From: an archaeon
GTDB taxonomy: Archaea > Iainarchaeota > Iainarchaeia > CSSED10-239
Assembly (NCBI GenBank): GCA_029563035.1
Contig: JAKQTP010000212.1
Span: forward strand, 62,001 to 126,000
Direction: 5' to 3'
Length of the DNA: 64,000 nt
Every line of letters starts with the position of its first letter. The stretch's first letter is position 1. Position numbers and translations under genes: made by a program. Below, piece by piece: positions 1 through 8,253 of the stretch. The notes under the pieces are model-generated. The model searched no databases, had not been told where the DNA came from, and saw nothing but the letters and a program-made list of their open reading frames with translations.

Positions 1-708
1 TCCATAGGAATGGAAATTACGATTTATTTCTTTTTCTATATCTGCCACTCGTTTTTTTATGTTTCTATATTTTATTGAAGTTATATCTCCGGCTTTATAT
101 AGTTCTTCAAGAGTTCTAAGTTGAGTATATTCATAAACAATAAAGCTTTTTTTAGTTATTGGATCAACATAGGATACATGTGCTGGTATTACATCTATTC
201 CTTTTTGCTTAAGTAATTCTATTCCCTTATGTTCGCTTACTCCATCTCTTCCATGTCTATATTTAATATCAAAGCTATAGTCTCTATCTATGCTTGTATC
301 ATTAACTTCTTTAATAAAGTATTTTTTCCCTTTTAGATCTAAGACATAAGAAACATTAGTGTTTAGACCTGCTTTTGGTTTTAGTCTTGTAATTTTAAAT
401 CTGCCTTTTGGGTCTTTTAAAAACGGCTTTTTACTTTTTGATAACTCATATACTGCTTTTAATAGTCCTGGATTTTCTCTAACTACTTGTTTTCCGTATT
501 TAGAATAGCCAAGTCCTTTACCATATCTTGTTTTAATAAAAACACTATCGCCTACTTTAAGTGGAGATTTTTTATTCTTTGTAACTTGTAGGTTCTTATT
601 TGGTCTTTTAACAATAAAATTTTTTATTTTTTTAACAGATGCGGTATTGCTTACTCTTATTGGCTTTGGTGCTAATCTCCTTCTAATTGAATATCTTCCT
701 TTTAGCAT
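1..708 (-). CDS. Kinase-like protein with basic N-terminal tail (partial)
   Basis: An open frame starts at an ATG at 706-708 and runs 236 codons leftward to the window edge without a stop, so the C-terminus is missing. Residues 1-60 form a Lys/Arg-rich tail (MLKGRYSIRRRLAPKP...). Further on are YFIKEV, which looks like the ATP-binding lysine strand of kinase folds, a following helix with EHKGIELLK, and KSFIVYEYT, which looks like a hinge strand. This order resembles the N-lobe of aminoglycoside-phosphotransferase or protein-kinase folds. The catalytic loop, if present, lies beyond the window. Assignment to the kinase fold is inference; the reading frame is clear. tRNA-Gly lies just upstream on the same strand. 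Confidence 0.55.
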   Translation of the reverse strand, partial: MLKGRYSIRRRLAPKPIRVSNTASVKKIKNFIVKRPNKNLQVTKNKKSPLKVGDSVFIKTRYGKGLGYSKYGKQVVRENPGLLKAVYELSKSKKPFLKDPKGRFKITRLKPKAGLNTNVSYVLDLKGKKYFIKEVNDTSIDRDYSFDIKYRHGRDGVSEHKGIELLKQKGIDVIPAHVSYVDPITKKSFIVYEYTQLRTLEELYKAGDITSIKYRNIKKRVADIEKEINRNFHSYG

Positions 709-771
709 ATACAAATAGTAAAAGATAGTTCTTTAAAAGGTTACTTAATAATTATTTTTATAAAAAAAGAA

Positions 772-843
772 TGCAACTACCGGGATTCGAACCCGGCTCA
801 TCAGCTTGGAAGGCTGAGATCCTAACCGCTAGACTATAGTTGC
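772..843 (-). tRNA. tRNA-Gly (anticodon TCC)
   Basis: Read on the minus strand, the acceptor stem GCAACTA pairs with TAGTTGC and is followed by discriminator A. The D arm is GTC-TAGCGGTTAG-GAT, the anticodon stem TCAGC/GCTGA encloses the loop CTTCCAA (anticodon TCC), and the T arm is CCGGG-TTCGAAT-CCCGG. No CCA is encoded. Confidence 0.95.
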
Positions 844-920
844 AGAGCTGTTTTCGGTATCACAAAACAAACTAGGTTTATTATATAAATATTAGCTATG
901 AAAGGTTATATAAATATTAT

Positions 921-1358
921 TTATTTGCCTGAACTTCCAAAGCCTTTATCTCCCCTTTTGCTTTCTTCAAGCTCAAAGACTTCTATTAGGCTATCCTTAA
1001 GTATAAGAGTAGGAATCAACTGTGCTATCTTGTCGCCCTTGTTTATTTTAAATTCTTCTTTTGAACTATTAAACATACAAACAACAATTTCTCCTGTGTA
1101 GCCCCTGTCAACAACGCCAGCAAAGATATCAATTCCTGACTTTACTGAAAGACCTGAACGAGGAGCAATTCGTAGATATACATCTTTATTGCTTTCAGGT
1201 ATCTCTGGAAGCTCAATAGCAATTCCAGTGTGTATTGATTCTCGTGACATTGGTTGGATTACTTTATCCTCATCAGCAAAGATATCAAAACCTGCATCGC
1301 TATCATGTGCTTTTGTAGGAAGCTTTGCTGTTGTTGTCAAACGTTTTACTTTAATCAT
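921..1358 (-). CDS. dut: dUTP diphosphatase (trimeric dUTPase family)
   Basis: Hydrolyses dUTP to dUMP and pyrophosphate, keeping uracil out of DNA and supplying dUMP for dTMP synthesis. All five family motifs are visible in 145 residues: DAGFDIFA (21-28), APRSGL (65-70) with the uridine-contacting serine region, GVVDRGYTGEI (81-91) with the catalytic aspartate, KGDKIAQLI (107-115), and the C-terminal RGDKGFGSSG (135-144) that closes over the phosphates. Length is normal for the family. dCTP deaminase shares the fold, but the RGxxGFGS tail favours dUTPase. The start codon directly abuts the stop codon of the upstream thioredoxin/CcdA gene, so the two are probably co-transcribed, although no functional link is obvious. 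Confidence 0.92.
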   Translation of the reverse strand: MIKVKRLTTTAKLPTKAHDSDAGFDIFADEDKVIQPMSRESIHTGIAIELPEIPESNKDVYLRIAPRSGLSVKSGIDIFAGVVDRGYTGEIVVCMFNSSKEEFKINKGDKIAQLIPTLILKDSLIEVFELEESKRGDKGFGSSGK

Positions 1359-2894
1359 CTAAAACCACCTAAATAACATACCAAGTCCAATCAATATCAT
1401 TATAATTCCTGCAATAAGATGCATATACTTTGTATTTTTCTCTTTCCATTCTGCTACATCGTGTATTTTGCTTACTCCAAAGTAGACAATCAAGGTTATT
1501 GCAAGCATTGGAAGTATAAAAATTATGTTGTATAATAGCAATTGTGGAAGAGCTGCTAAAATTGTCTCTGTTGATAATAAATTGCCTAATATAACATATG
1601 GCCCAATAGTGCAAGGCATCAAAAACAAAGTAACAAGAGCTCCTATAAAGAACGCACCTTTTGGAGAAGTAATGCCAGTTATTAGTTTTTTAACTTTTGG
1701 CCTAAATGACAATGGCATTTCTGTTAAAAATCCGCCTGGTCTATAAAAGAAAAAATCTCTTAGCTGAAATACTCCGATAGTGATTGCAAACACCGCAATT
1801 ACAGTATAAACAACATTTCTAATAGTGTCAATTGCTGGTATCAACTTAAATATATTAATTAAAAGAATACCATAAATAAAATACAATAAAAATATAGCAA
1901 CAGTAAATGCAAGACCAGCATGAAGAGTTTTTTTCTTGTTTTTTGGATCTGCTGTCATTATGGCTATAAGAAGCATTATCAAAACAGCAAACTCACAAGG
2001 ATTAACAGCATCAACAAGAGCTAAAGAAACTACTGTTAACAAAGGTATCTTTTTCTTCTCTGCACAGCCCTGCTCAGTTATTTCTTCTGTGTAAGGGCAG
2101 GCAACATATTCAAGTGTGCTGTCTCCATTGTAATATACCTTCCAGCCAGGAAGATGTATTGTGTTATCAAAAATTATTTCTGTTTGCGAAAGCTGTATTT
2201 TTGTGTCATCAATTGAATGGTAATCATATTTTTTTGCAATCTCTTCTATTTCTTCTGTTGTTTTTGCATTTAATATTTGATGTAAGACCTTATCATCTAT
2301 TGGTGTTTCTCCATCAAAATACCTAGAGATTACTTTTCTGTTATACCAAATTGTTGGCTTGCCTTTCAACTTACTAAACTCTATATTTTCAAAGGCAGTT
2401 GTTCCTTTTTCATAGACATATGTTGGCAAAGCTATGTTTGTTGTTTTTCCTGCACTTAGATATTCTTCAACTTTTGGTATAATATTGCCTGATGAATAAA
2501 AATCATCTTCTGAAAATATAGCAAGAGGATATCCTTTTCCAGATCCAAATTGTTTATTATATTCTAACATTAAATTAGCATTATATTCATTTAATGCCTT
2601 TACTTCATATTCTATTACAGCAACATCATTTCTGCTTAAGGAAATATCCCGTAAAAGAACAGGATCTACTTTAGCACAATGTGGGCAACCAATACCAGTA
2701 AAATAAACAATTCCTAAAACTTCTGTTTTTTGAGTATTATTTATTGGATTATTAATTATTGGAAAAATAGGATTATTATCTTCAATTGTACAACTGTCTG
2801 CATTTGTGTCAGTTTCACAATCTGCAAAAACAACACCTATATTTGAAACAAATAGTATTAAAATTATGAAACAGAGTATTTTCTTTAAATCCAT
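1359..2894 (-). CDS. Thioredoxin-like/CcdA-DsbD membrane fusion protein
   Basis: A 511-residue exported membrane protein. An N-terminal signal sequence (residues 1-24) is followed by a thioredoxin-like domain with a CPHC pair (C70, C73). A second, degenerate thioredoxin-like stretch follows, and then a six-to-eight-helix membrane domain beginning near residue 285. That domain carries DAVNPCEFA and, later, MPCTIGPY. Paired cysteines in such NPC and PC contexts are the electron-transfer residues of CcdA/DsbD proteins, so this protein probably carries reducing equivalents across the membrane to extracytoplasmic thiols. Fusion of the soluble CPHC domain to the transmembrane domain resembles DsbD, but with domain order Trx then CcdA. 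It lies immediately upstream of dut with no gap. The family call is solid; the substrate is unknown. Confidence 0.8.
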   Translation of the reverse strand: MDLKKILCFIILILFVSNIGVVFADCETDTNADSCTIEDNNPIFPIINNPINNTQKTEVLGIVYFTGIGCPHCAKVDPVLLRDISLSRNDVAVIEYEVKALNEYNANLMLEYNKQFGSGKGYPLAIFSEDDFYSSGNIIPKVEEYLSAGKTTNIALPTYVYEKGTTAFENIEFSKLKGKPTIWYNRKVISRYFDGETPIDDKVLHQILNAKTTEEIEEIAKKYDYHSIDDTKIQLSQTEIIFDNTIHLPGWKVYYNGDSTLEYVACPYTEEITEQGCAEKKKIPLLTVVSLALVDAVNPCEFAVLIMLLIAIMTADPKNKKKTLHAGLAFTVAIFLLYFIYGILLINIFKLIPAIDTIRNVVYTVIAVFAITIGVFQLRDFFFYRPGGFLTEMPLSFRPKVKKLITGITSPKGAFFIGALVTLFLMPCTIGPYVILGNLLSTETILAALPQLLLYNIIFILPMLAITLIVYFGVSKIHDVAEWKEKNTKYMHLIAGIIMILIGLGMLFRWF

Positions 2895-2938
2895 AGCAAT
2901 TACCTATAAATATTAGTTCTTATAAATAAATATAAATA

Positions 2939-3214
2939 TTACTTTTCTATTTTTATAGCTTTGCCATTAACTAGAGCATCTGCAATTTTCTTTCTAGCAC
3001 CTAATAAGGTCCTATGAAAGGTTGGCTGGGATATTTTCATTTTTTCTGCTGCTTTTTCTTGTTCATGGTTTTCATGGTCTTTTAGTCTTATGGCTTCTAA
3101 TTCGTCTACTCTTAAGATTACTTCTTCTAACTCTCTTAAATTTACCCCAGCAGGTTTAAAATGCAAAAACTCAGGATTAAACCCTATTCTTCTTTGACAT
3201 CTTCTTCTTGGCAT
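2939..3214 (-). CDS. DUF134 (UPF0251) DNA-binding-like protein
   Basis: A 91-residue protein starting MPRRRCQRR and containing FNPEFLHFKPAG, a hallmark of the DUF134/UPF0251 family. A helix-turn-helix follows: RVDELEAIRLKDHENHEQEKAA, then MKISQPTFHRTL, where the recognition helix would be SQPTFHRTLLGARK. Proteins of this family are common in archaea and anaerobes and are presumed transcription factors of unknown ligand. The gene overlaps the end of the upstream DUF5320 gene by 31 bases, so translation is probably coupled. A perfect palindrome over the shared promoter is a candidate autoregulatory site. Confidence 0.82.
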   Translation of the reverse strand: MPRRRCQRRIGFNPEFLHFKPAGVNLRELEEVILRVDELEAIRLKDHENHEQEKAAEKMKISQPTFHRTLLGARKKIADALVNGKAIKIEK

Positions 3215-3396
3215 AGTTCTTTCCTATTGATTTCTGAATTTCTAAAACCTAAACCTCTTCCTTGACCACGACCTCTTCTGTGACCACAACATCTTCCAAA
3301 TTCTCTTTGATTTGTTGCTTCTGGATTACAACCACCAAAGCCTCTACCTGTCATCGGCCCTTTCCCTTCTGGTCCTGTTTTATCTTTTCCTGGCAT
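3184..3396 (-). CDS. DUF5320-like small Gly/Arg/Cys-rich protein
   Basis: A 70-residue protein beginning MPGKDKTGPEGKGPMTGRGFGGC, with a Cys-Cys-Gly-His cluster (FGRCCGH) and GRGQGRGLGF repeats. This matches the short DUF5320-type proteins that frequently accompany DUF134 and NifB/NifX-like metal-cluster proteins. Function is unknown; the cysteines and histidine could bind metal. A strong Shine-Dalgarno sequence (GGAGGTAAT) lies about six bases before the ATG, fixing the start. It is the first gene of a two-gene unit with DUF134, which it overlaps out of frame. Confidence 0.75.
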   Translation of the reverse strand: MPGKDKTGPEGKGPMTGRGFGGCNPEATNQREFGRCCGHRRGRGQGRGLGFRNSEINRKELCQEEDVKEE

Positions 3397-3415
3397 ATTT
3401 TATTACCTCCTTATA

Positions 3416-3431
3416 ATGAATATATATTCAT
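3416..3431. promoter_or_regulatory. Perfect 16-base palindrome over the DUF5320/DUF134 promoter
   Basis: ATGAATATATATTCAT is its own reverse complement. It lies 20-35 bases upstream of the DUF5320 start, where an archaeal TATA box would sit, and itself contains TATATA. A dimeric regulator, possibly the DUF134 product, could occlude the promoter here. Confidence 0.45.
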
Positions 3432-3557
3432 AAAGGTTTTTAAACAGATTTTTTTGCAATCTTAAAACAGAAAAATTTAAATTTATTAATATTAACAATA
3501 CTCTTTAAATCCTGTTTGATACACAATTATATTATAAAGAAAAAAGGGGGAAAATAT

Positions 3558-4211
3558 ATGGAGAATACAGAAAACAAGTTTCCATTAATTGGAGATAAAT
3601 TCCCAGAAATGGAAGTGTTGACTACAAGAGGTACAAAGAAATTACCTTTTGACTATAAAGGAAAATGGGTTGTATTATTTAGTCACCCAGGAGATTTTAC
3701 ACCTGTTTGTACAACAGAGTTTGTTAGCTTTGCAAAGAAAAAGCAAGAGTTTGATAAAATCAACACAGAGTTAATAGGCCTGTCAATGGATCAAATACAA
3801 GCACATATAGTTTGGGAAAACTGGATTAAAGAAAAATTAGATACAGAAATTACTTTTCCAATAATTGCTGATTCCGGATTTGTAGCTAGTAAACTAGGAA
3901 TGGTACATCCAAACAAAGGAACAAACACAGTAAGGGCTGTTTTTATTATCGATCCAGATGGAATAATAAGACTAATTATGTATTATCCTCAAGAGATTGG
4001 AAGAAATATTGACGAGATAATAAGAAGCATAAAAGCATTACAAGTAACTGATAAACATAAAGTTGCAACGCCTGAAAACTGGCCAAACAACCCACTAATA
4101 CAGGATAAAGTAATTATACCGCCTGCAAAAGACACAGAAACAGCAAAGAAAAGACTAATTGAATACAAAGGCAGTTGTTACGATTGGTGGATGTGCTATA
4201 AGAAATTATAA
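3558..4211 (+). CDS. Peroxiredoxin (Prx6/archaeal type)
   Basis: Reduces peroxides through a reactive cysteine. In the 217-residue product the peroxidatic cysteine C51 lies in [13 protein letters not shown], the invariant PxxxTxxC motif. Two further cysteines close to the end, C207 and C213 ([10 protein letters not shown]), occupy the positions used for resolving disulfides in archaeal Prx6-type thiol peroxidases. The long C-terminal arm (RIDPDG-like core, then NWPNN) also fits that class. The ATG at 3558 is preferred over one 14 codons earlier because a strong Shine-Dalgarno tract (AAAGGGGG) lies six bases before it. A pyrimidine-rich run follows the stop codon and may terminate transcription before the convergent ZIP gene. 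Confidence 0.92.
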   Translation: MENTENKFPLIGDKFPEMEVLTTRGTKKLPFDYKGKWVVLFSHPGDFTPVCTTEFVSFAKKKQEFDKINTELIGLSMDQIQAHIVWENWIKEKLDTEITFPIIADSGFVASKLGMVHPNKGTNTVRAVFIIDPDGIIRLIMYYPQEIGRNIDEIIRSIKALQVTDKHKVATPENWPNNPLIQDKVIIPPAKDTETAKKRLIEYKGSCYDWWMCYKKL

Positions 4212-4235
4212 TTTCTTCTTCTTTTTCTTTCTTTA
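4212..4235 (+). terminator. T-rich terminator after peroxiredoxin
   Basis: Directly after the peroxiredoxin stop is an almost pure T/C run (TTTCTTCTTCTTTTTC...). Archaeal transcription commonly ends in such U-rich tracts without a strong hairpin. Confidence 0.4.
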
Positions 4236-4997
4236 TGAAAGCAGGATTAATGTCATTCCCATAACTAAGCTTCCTAAAAGAAATCCAAATGTCATGGTGT
4301 CTTGCTTTCCATCACAACTAGAATAAGCGGTTGGCAATAACTCATCTATACAGATATAAACCATAACTCCTGCAACAAAAACAAGGATTGTGCCAATTAG
4401 TTTTTCTGATAAAAATGGTAATAAAACTATTGCAGCTAAAATAGCACCAAGTGGTTCTGCAAGACCTGAATAAACAGAAGCAAGAAATGCTTTTTTCCTG
4501 TCTTTTGTAGCATAGAATATTGGCATAGATACAGCAAAGCCTTCTGGAATATTATGAATTGCTATTGCTATTGCCATTAATAACCCAAACTTAAAGGAGC
4601 TAAGATTGCCTGCAAAGATTGCTATCCCTTCTGGGAAATTATGTATTGCAATTCCTAATGCTACAAGTAAACCGACCTTTAACAGTTTAGGATCAAAGTG
4701 CTTATCTTTTGAATAATTTTCCATAATGTAAGTGTGTGGAGTAAAGTAATCTATAAGAAAGGCAACTGCCGAACCAATAAAAAATGCAAAAAGTGCATTA
4801 ATATAACCAATTGCTCTTATTCCTTCAGGAAGTAACTCTATAAATGAAACAGTAATCATAACCCCTGTTGCAAAAGCCAAAGAAAAAGCAAGATAGCTCT
4901 TTTTTGGGTTCTTTATTAAAAAAATAAGCATTCCACCAATTGCTGTCGATAGCCCAGCTAAGGTAGATAATAATATCCCTGTAAGAATTGTTTTCAT
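4233..4997 (-). CDS. ZIP-family divalent metal transporter
   Basis: A 254-residue integral membrane protein with about eight helices. It carries the two metal-coordinating signatures of ZIP transporters, HNFPEG (from H119) and HNIPEG (from H148), in helices 4 and 5, plus an earlier FIELLPEG (52-59). It probably brings zinc, or another divalent metal, into the cytoplasm. It is the last gene of a leftward operon whose preceding gene is an agmatinase-family enzyme that needs two manganese ions, so manganese uptake is a plausible alternative. The bacterial ZupT/GufA subfamily is the closest by motif. Confidence 0.9.
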   Translation of the reverse strand: MKTILTGILLSTLAGLSTAIGGMLIFLIKNPKKSYLAFSLAFATGVMITVSFIELLPEGIRAIGYINALFAFFIGSAVAFLIDYFTPHTYIMENYSKDKHFDPKLLKVGLLVALGIAIHNFPEGIAIFAGNLSSFKFGLLMAIAIAIHNIPEGFAVSMPIFYATKDRKKAFLASVYSGLAEPLGAILAAIVLLPFLSEKLIGTILVFVAGVMVYICIDELLPTAYSSCDGKQDTMTFGFLLGSLVMGMTLILLS

Positions 4998-5011
4998 TTG
5001 GTTTTCCTGAT

Positions 5012-5920
5012 TTATTTAATACAATATTTATATGCAATCAATTTATAAATCAATTTTGAAAGAAGAAAACTTTCTGCAAAAGCTGCTTTTTCTTTTGTTG
5101 GTGAAAACTCAACTATATCAACACCAAGCACTTCTTTTTCTTCAAATATTTTCTTTAAAAGATTGTTTATTTGTGTCCAGTTTAGGCCACCTGGCTCTGG
5201 GGTATCTGTATATCTTATGATTGATGGATCAAAGATATCAACATCAATTGAAACATAGATCTTTTTTGGCAATTGTCTTAGCTTTTCCTCTAGTTGAAAG
5301 CAATGAACTAAGTCCCAACTTTGTTGCTTTTGTGAAGATAGTAGATCTTTTGCAAATATCACTCCTACATTTTCTCCTGCTTTTGATACTAAGAAATCAA
5401 TGTCGTTGTTGTCCATAGATCTTGTACCTACAAGCAAGGTCTTATGCTTCTTGGATATCTCTCTAGAAACGCAAGCATGCCACCAGGTGTCTTTTCCCCA
5501 AGGCTCTCTAAGGTCTGTGTGTGCATCAAAGACAACTATACCAAAATCCTTCTCTTTCTTTTCAATTGCCTCTATTATTGGCATTGTTGTGGAGTGGTCA
5601 GAGCCAAGGGTTATTAGGAATTTATTGCCATCGTAAATCTTGGAGTATTTGTCCAAGATTTTGTGCTTTATTTTGATAAAATCTGTATCCTTGATTGTCA
5701 GTTGCTCTTCTGTAAAGATACCAACCTCATGAGGCTCAGAAAAAAGGTCCTCCTCAAAGTATTCCAATTCTTTGCTTGCCTCTAAGATTGCCTTTGGTCC
5801 AAGGTGGCTATCGTTCTTTCTTGTGGTCTTTGTTTTAAAAGAGACTGGTAAGATAACTACCTTTGCTTTCTTTTTGTCCCTATATTCCTTTGGAAGATCC
5901 ATAAAGTTCATAATCATCAC
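5012..5920 (-). CDS. Agmatinase/arginase-family ureohydrolase
   Basis: A 302-residue ureohydrolase. Ligands of the dimanganese centre are visible: GSDHS (D108, H109), DAHTD (D132, H134, D136) and SIDVDIFDPS about residue 228. PEPGGL downstream is typical of agmatinases. It would hydrolyse agmatine to putrescine and urea, or a related guanidino compound. The start overlaps the stop of the upstream AlkD-like gene as ATGA, which supports the first methionine and translational coupling. A PLP-dependent basic amino acid decarboxylase heads the same operon, so the pair could form an arginine to agmatine to putrescine route. Substrate specificity cannot be read from motifs alone. Confidence 0.85.
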   Translation of the reverse strand: MMIMNFMDLPKEYRDKKKAKVVILPVSFKTKTTRKNDSHLGPKAILEASKELEYFEEDLFSEPHEVGIFTEEQLTIKDTDFIKIKHKILDKYSKIYDGNKFLITLGSDHSTTMPIIEAIEKKEKDFGIVVFDAHTDLREPWGKDTWWHACVSREISKKHKTLLVGTRSMDNNDIDFLVSKAGENVGVIFAKDLLSSQKQQSWDLVHCFQLEEKLRQLPKKIYVSIDVDIFDPSIIRYTDTPEPGGLNWTQINNLLKKIFEEKEVLGVDIVEFSPTKEKAAFAESFLLSKLIYKLIAYKYCIK

Positions 5921-6624
5921 TTACTCATTGCTTTTTTTCTTAGTTTCTCAGGCATTAATTCGATAGCATATCTTAAGGAAGTTCTTGGCATTGTTTTTTT
6001 ATTCCTCATTACATAATTGAAAACTTCTTTTTGATGCTTTCTACTTGCTTCTTTTAATAACCAGCCATATCCTTTCTGGACAAGGTCTTCTTTGTCTAAA
6101 AGTAAAGTATCTGATATGTCAAAAGCAACATCAAGATATTTTCCTTTTCTTACTGGGTGAATAAAAGAAACTGCAGATGCTCTTTTCAACCAGATATTTT
6201 TAGATTTAGACCAAGATTTCACTTCTTTTGCTAGTTGGGGGTATTTTGTTATCATGTCTCCAATTGTGTTATTACAGAAGCTATCACATTTTGCCCAGTT
6301 GTTAATATATTTTTTAATCCATCTCTTAAATATGTAGATGTCTTTTTTTTCTAGTTTATTAATTTCTTTTGGCAGCCATTTTGCCACGATATATGCTTCT
6401 TCACAATAGTCTGATTTTAATAGTTCTTCACAAATCTTAAATACACCTTCTTTTTTTAATTCTTTAATTTCAGGATAATATTTTTTTGCGATTTTATTAA
6501 CAATTTCTGATTTTACACCATAAACTTTTATTTCTTCTTTAAAGAACCTTTTACTACTTTCTTTAGTTTTTAGGTCTGAACTTTTTTTAAGTTCTTTTCT
6601 TATATTTGTAATTATTTTGTTCAT
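5917..6624 (-). CDS. DNA alkylation repair protein, AlkD-like
   Basis: A 235-residue all-helical protein of the AlkD/HEAT-like glycosylase family. Recognisable features are FFKEEIKVYGVKSEIVNKIAKKYY at the start of the repeats, the middle stretch KYINNWAKCDSFCNNTIGDMI with the conserved W...D core, and the later FDISDTLLLDKEDLVQKGYGWLLKEA. Family members excise positively charged alkylated bases such as 3-methyladenine and 7-methylguanine without base flipping. It lies five bases after the decarboxylase gene and overlaps the agmatinase gene by four, in an otherwise metabolic operon. Confidence 0.82.
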   Translation of the reverse strand: MNKIITNIRKELKKSSDLKTKESSKRFFKEEIKVYGVKSEIVNKIAKKYYPEIKELKKEGVFKICEELLKSDYCEEAYIVAKWLPKEINKLEKKDIYIFKRWIKKYINNWAKCDSFCNNTIGDMITKYPQLAKEVKSWSKSKNIWLKRASAVSFIHPVRKGKYLDVAFDISDTLLLDKEDLVQKGYGWLLKEASRKHQKEVFNYVMRNKKTMPRTSLRYAIELMPEKLRKKAMSK

Positions 6625-6629
6625 TTACT

Positions 6630-7673
6630 CTAGTCCTCAAAAACAACTTCTGGCCTTTCAAGATTGAAAAGATCTGTATAATAGATATATGCCCCTGCAT
6701 TTAAAAACACAATCTTGTCTCCAACTTCTGGCGGATAAAGATACACTCTATATCTAAAGATATCTTCTGATGCTGGTGTCAGGCCTTTTATGACATAAGC
6801 TGTGGCTCCTTTTGTCCCTTCTTCAAGTTCTCCTTCAACCAATAGCTTAATGTTAGCAACAATTAGGTCCATTGCTGAGTTAAAGACAGAAGCATCAATA
6901 AATATTGCATCATCAACAATATTTTTTATTGTAGTTACTAATTTACCAGAAGGTCCAGCAATTGCTCTTCCTGGTTCAATTATTAGTTTTATGTTTTTGC
7001 TATTTGCGTGTGCTTTTAGTTCTTTTATTTTTCTGTAAATGTCTTTTATTGTTTCTGCTTTGACATTCTTGTAATCTATTGGTATTCCTCCACCAATATC
7101 AAGATAGCTTATGCTTTGCCAGGTTTCTGGAGACAATGACTCTTCCAATTCACCAACAATATTCCATTCTGAAAGGTTCTGTGTTTTTCTGTGTGTGTGT
7201 ATTCCTAGTTGTTTTATGTTTTTGTTTTTCTTTAGTTTTGGTATAAGTTCATTAATGTCTCTAGAAAAGAAGCCATATACAAAATATCTACCTGTCTGCA
7301 CAGTATATTCTTTTAGTCTCATTCTTAGAAATAAAGTAATTTGTTTGTTTTCTGATTGTAGGTGTTTTTCTAAGAAATTAAGATCGTTTATGTTATCTAC
7401 TATGTAGTTATCTACTCCTTTTTCAAAAAGAACATCAAGTTCTTCTTTTTCTGGAGAATGAAGCATAAACAATATTCTTTTTGTGTCTTTGATATATTGT
7501 AACTCATTAATATGATGTATTAAAAAAAAAGAATTTGTTTTTTCTTCAAGTATTTGTGTTATGTGAGGATTAGATTTTACGCTATATGCAACAATATCTG
7601 TAAGCTCTTGAAGTTTAGAAAAATTATCAATGATTGCCTTTTTAGAAAAGACAAACTTTGCCTTAGAAAACAT
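6630..7673 (-). CDS. PLP-dependent ornithine/DAP/arginine-type decarboxylase (fold III)
   Basis: An alanine-racemase-fold decarboxylase of 347 residues. The PLP lysine is K33 in VAYSVKSNPH; glycine-rich phosphate-binding DIGGGIP and EPGRAIAGP follow in the expected order. The C-terminal beta domain is short, and the usual Cys-Glu-Ser-x-Asp substrate motif appears as PASEDIFRY, so the exact substrate (ornithine, arginine, diaminopimelate or carboxynorspermidine) is open. The ATG at 7673 is preferred to one at 7751, which would overlap the MazG-like gene and add an unrelated Phe-rich extension. An agmatinase-family gene two positions downstream favours a polyamine role. Confidence 0.8.
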   Translation of the reverse strand: MFSKAKFVFSKKAIIDNFSKLQELTDIVAYSVKSNPHITQILEEKTNSFFLIHHINELQYIKDTKRILFMLHSPEKEELDVLFEKGVDNYIVDNINDLNFLEKHLQSENKQITLFLRMRLKEYTVQTGRYFVYGFFSRDINELIPKLKKNKNIKQLGIHTHRKTQNLSEWNIVGELEESLSPETWQSISYLDIGGGIPIDYKNVKAETIKDIYRKIKELKAHANSKNIKLIIEPGRAIAGPSGKLVTTIKNIVDDAIFIDASVFNSAMDLIVANIKLLVEGELEEGTKGATAYVIKGLTPASEDIFRYRVYLYPPEVGDKIVFLNAGAYIYYTDLFNLERPEVVFED

Positions 7674-7726
7674 AAATAATATATGGTTAAATAAGGTTTT
7701 AAAAATAGTAGTTTTAAAGAAAAAAA

Positions 7727-8083
7727 TTATTCTCTGCCTGGCTTTTCCCAATAACCATTATATTTCTCTAGAGGGAATCTTTTTTCATTTTTTTTTAATT
7801 TTTTAAGTAATGCTTCTTCTAAATCTATATTGTTTCTTTCAGCAAACAACAATAAAAACCATAACACATCAGAAGCTTCTTCTGCAATTTCGTCTTTTCT
7901 TTTTAAATTATTAAGTATTTTTTCACATTCTTCATTAGTTTTAAATCTAAAATGATCTAATAATTCTCCAGCTTCTGTAGAAACACCAATCACTAGATCT
8001 TTTGGGGTTTGATATTTCTTTCAATTTCTCTTGTCATTAAAATTTAATATTATTTTACCAAGTTCTTTCAGATCTTTTGCCAT
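7727..8083 (-). pseudogene. MazG-like nucleotide pyrophosphohydrolase interrupted by TGA
   Basis: From an ATG at 8081-8083 the frame reads 20 codons (MAKDLKELGKIILNFNDKRN), then TGA at 8021-8023, then continues in frame as KKYQTPKDLVIGVSTEAGELL to a TAA at 7727. In this family the position is normally tryptophan (RDW..F.TPK.L), so TGA replaces TGG. The rest is intact, including EAGELL and EEASDVLWFLL, the magnesium-binding glutamates of all-alpha NTP pyrophosphatases. A GTG at 7991-7993 could restart translation to give an 88-residue product lacking the first helix. TGA is a genuine stop elsewhere in this window, so a nonsense mutation, sequence error or readthrough are the options. Confidence 0.75.
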
Positions 8084-8253
8084 ATCTTTCACCGACCTTA
8101 TAAAAAACAATTATAGTTTAAAACAATTTAAATATTTATTCTTTATATATGCTAGATTTTATAATTGTATTATATTTTTCGGATTTTTACTAAAAAATAA
8201 AATAATAATCTAATTATATTTTATAGATTTTTTAATCATTTTGATAATTATTC

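Noticed and set aside
8021..8023. TGA as a sense codon (code 4 or selenocysteine)
   Set aside because: Several genes in the window end in TGA, so a global code change is unlikely, and the residue expected is Trp rather than Sec. The single site is kept as a finding.
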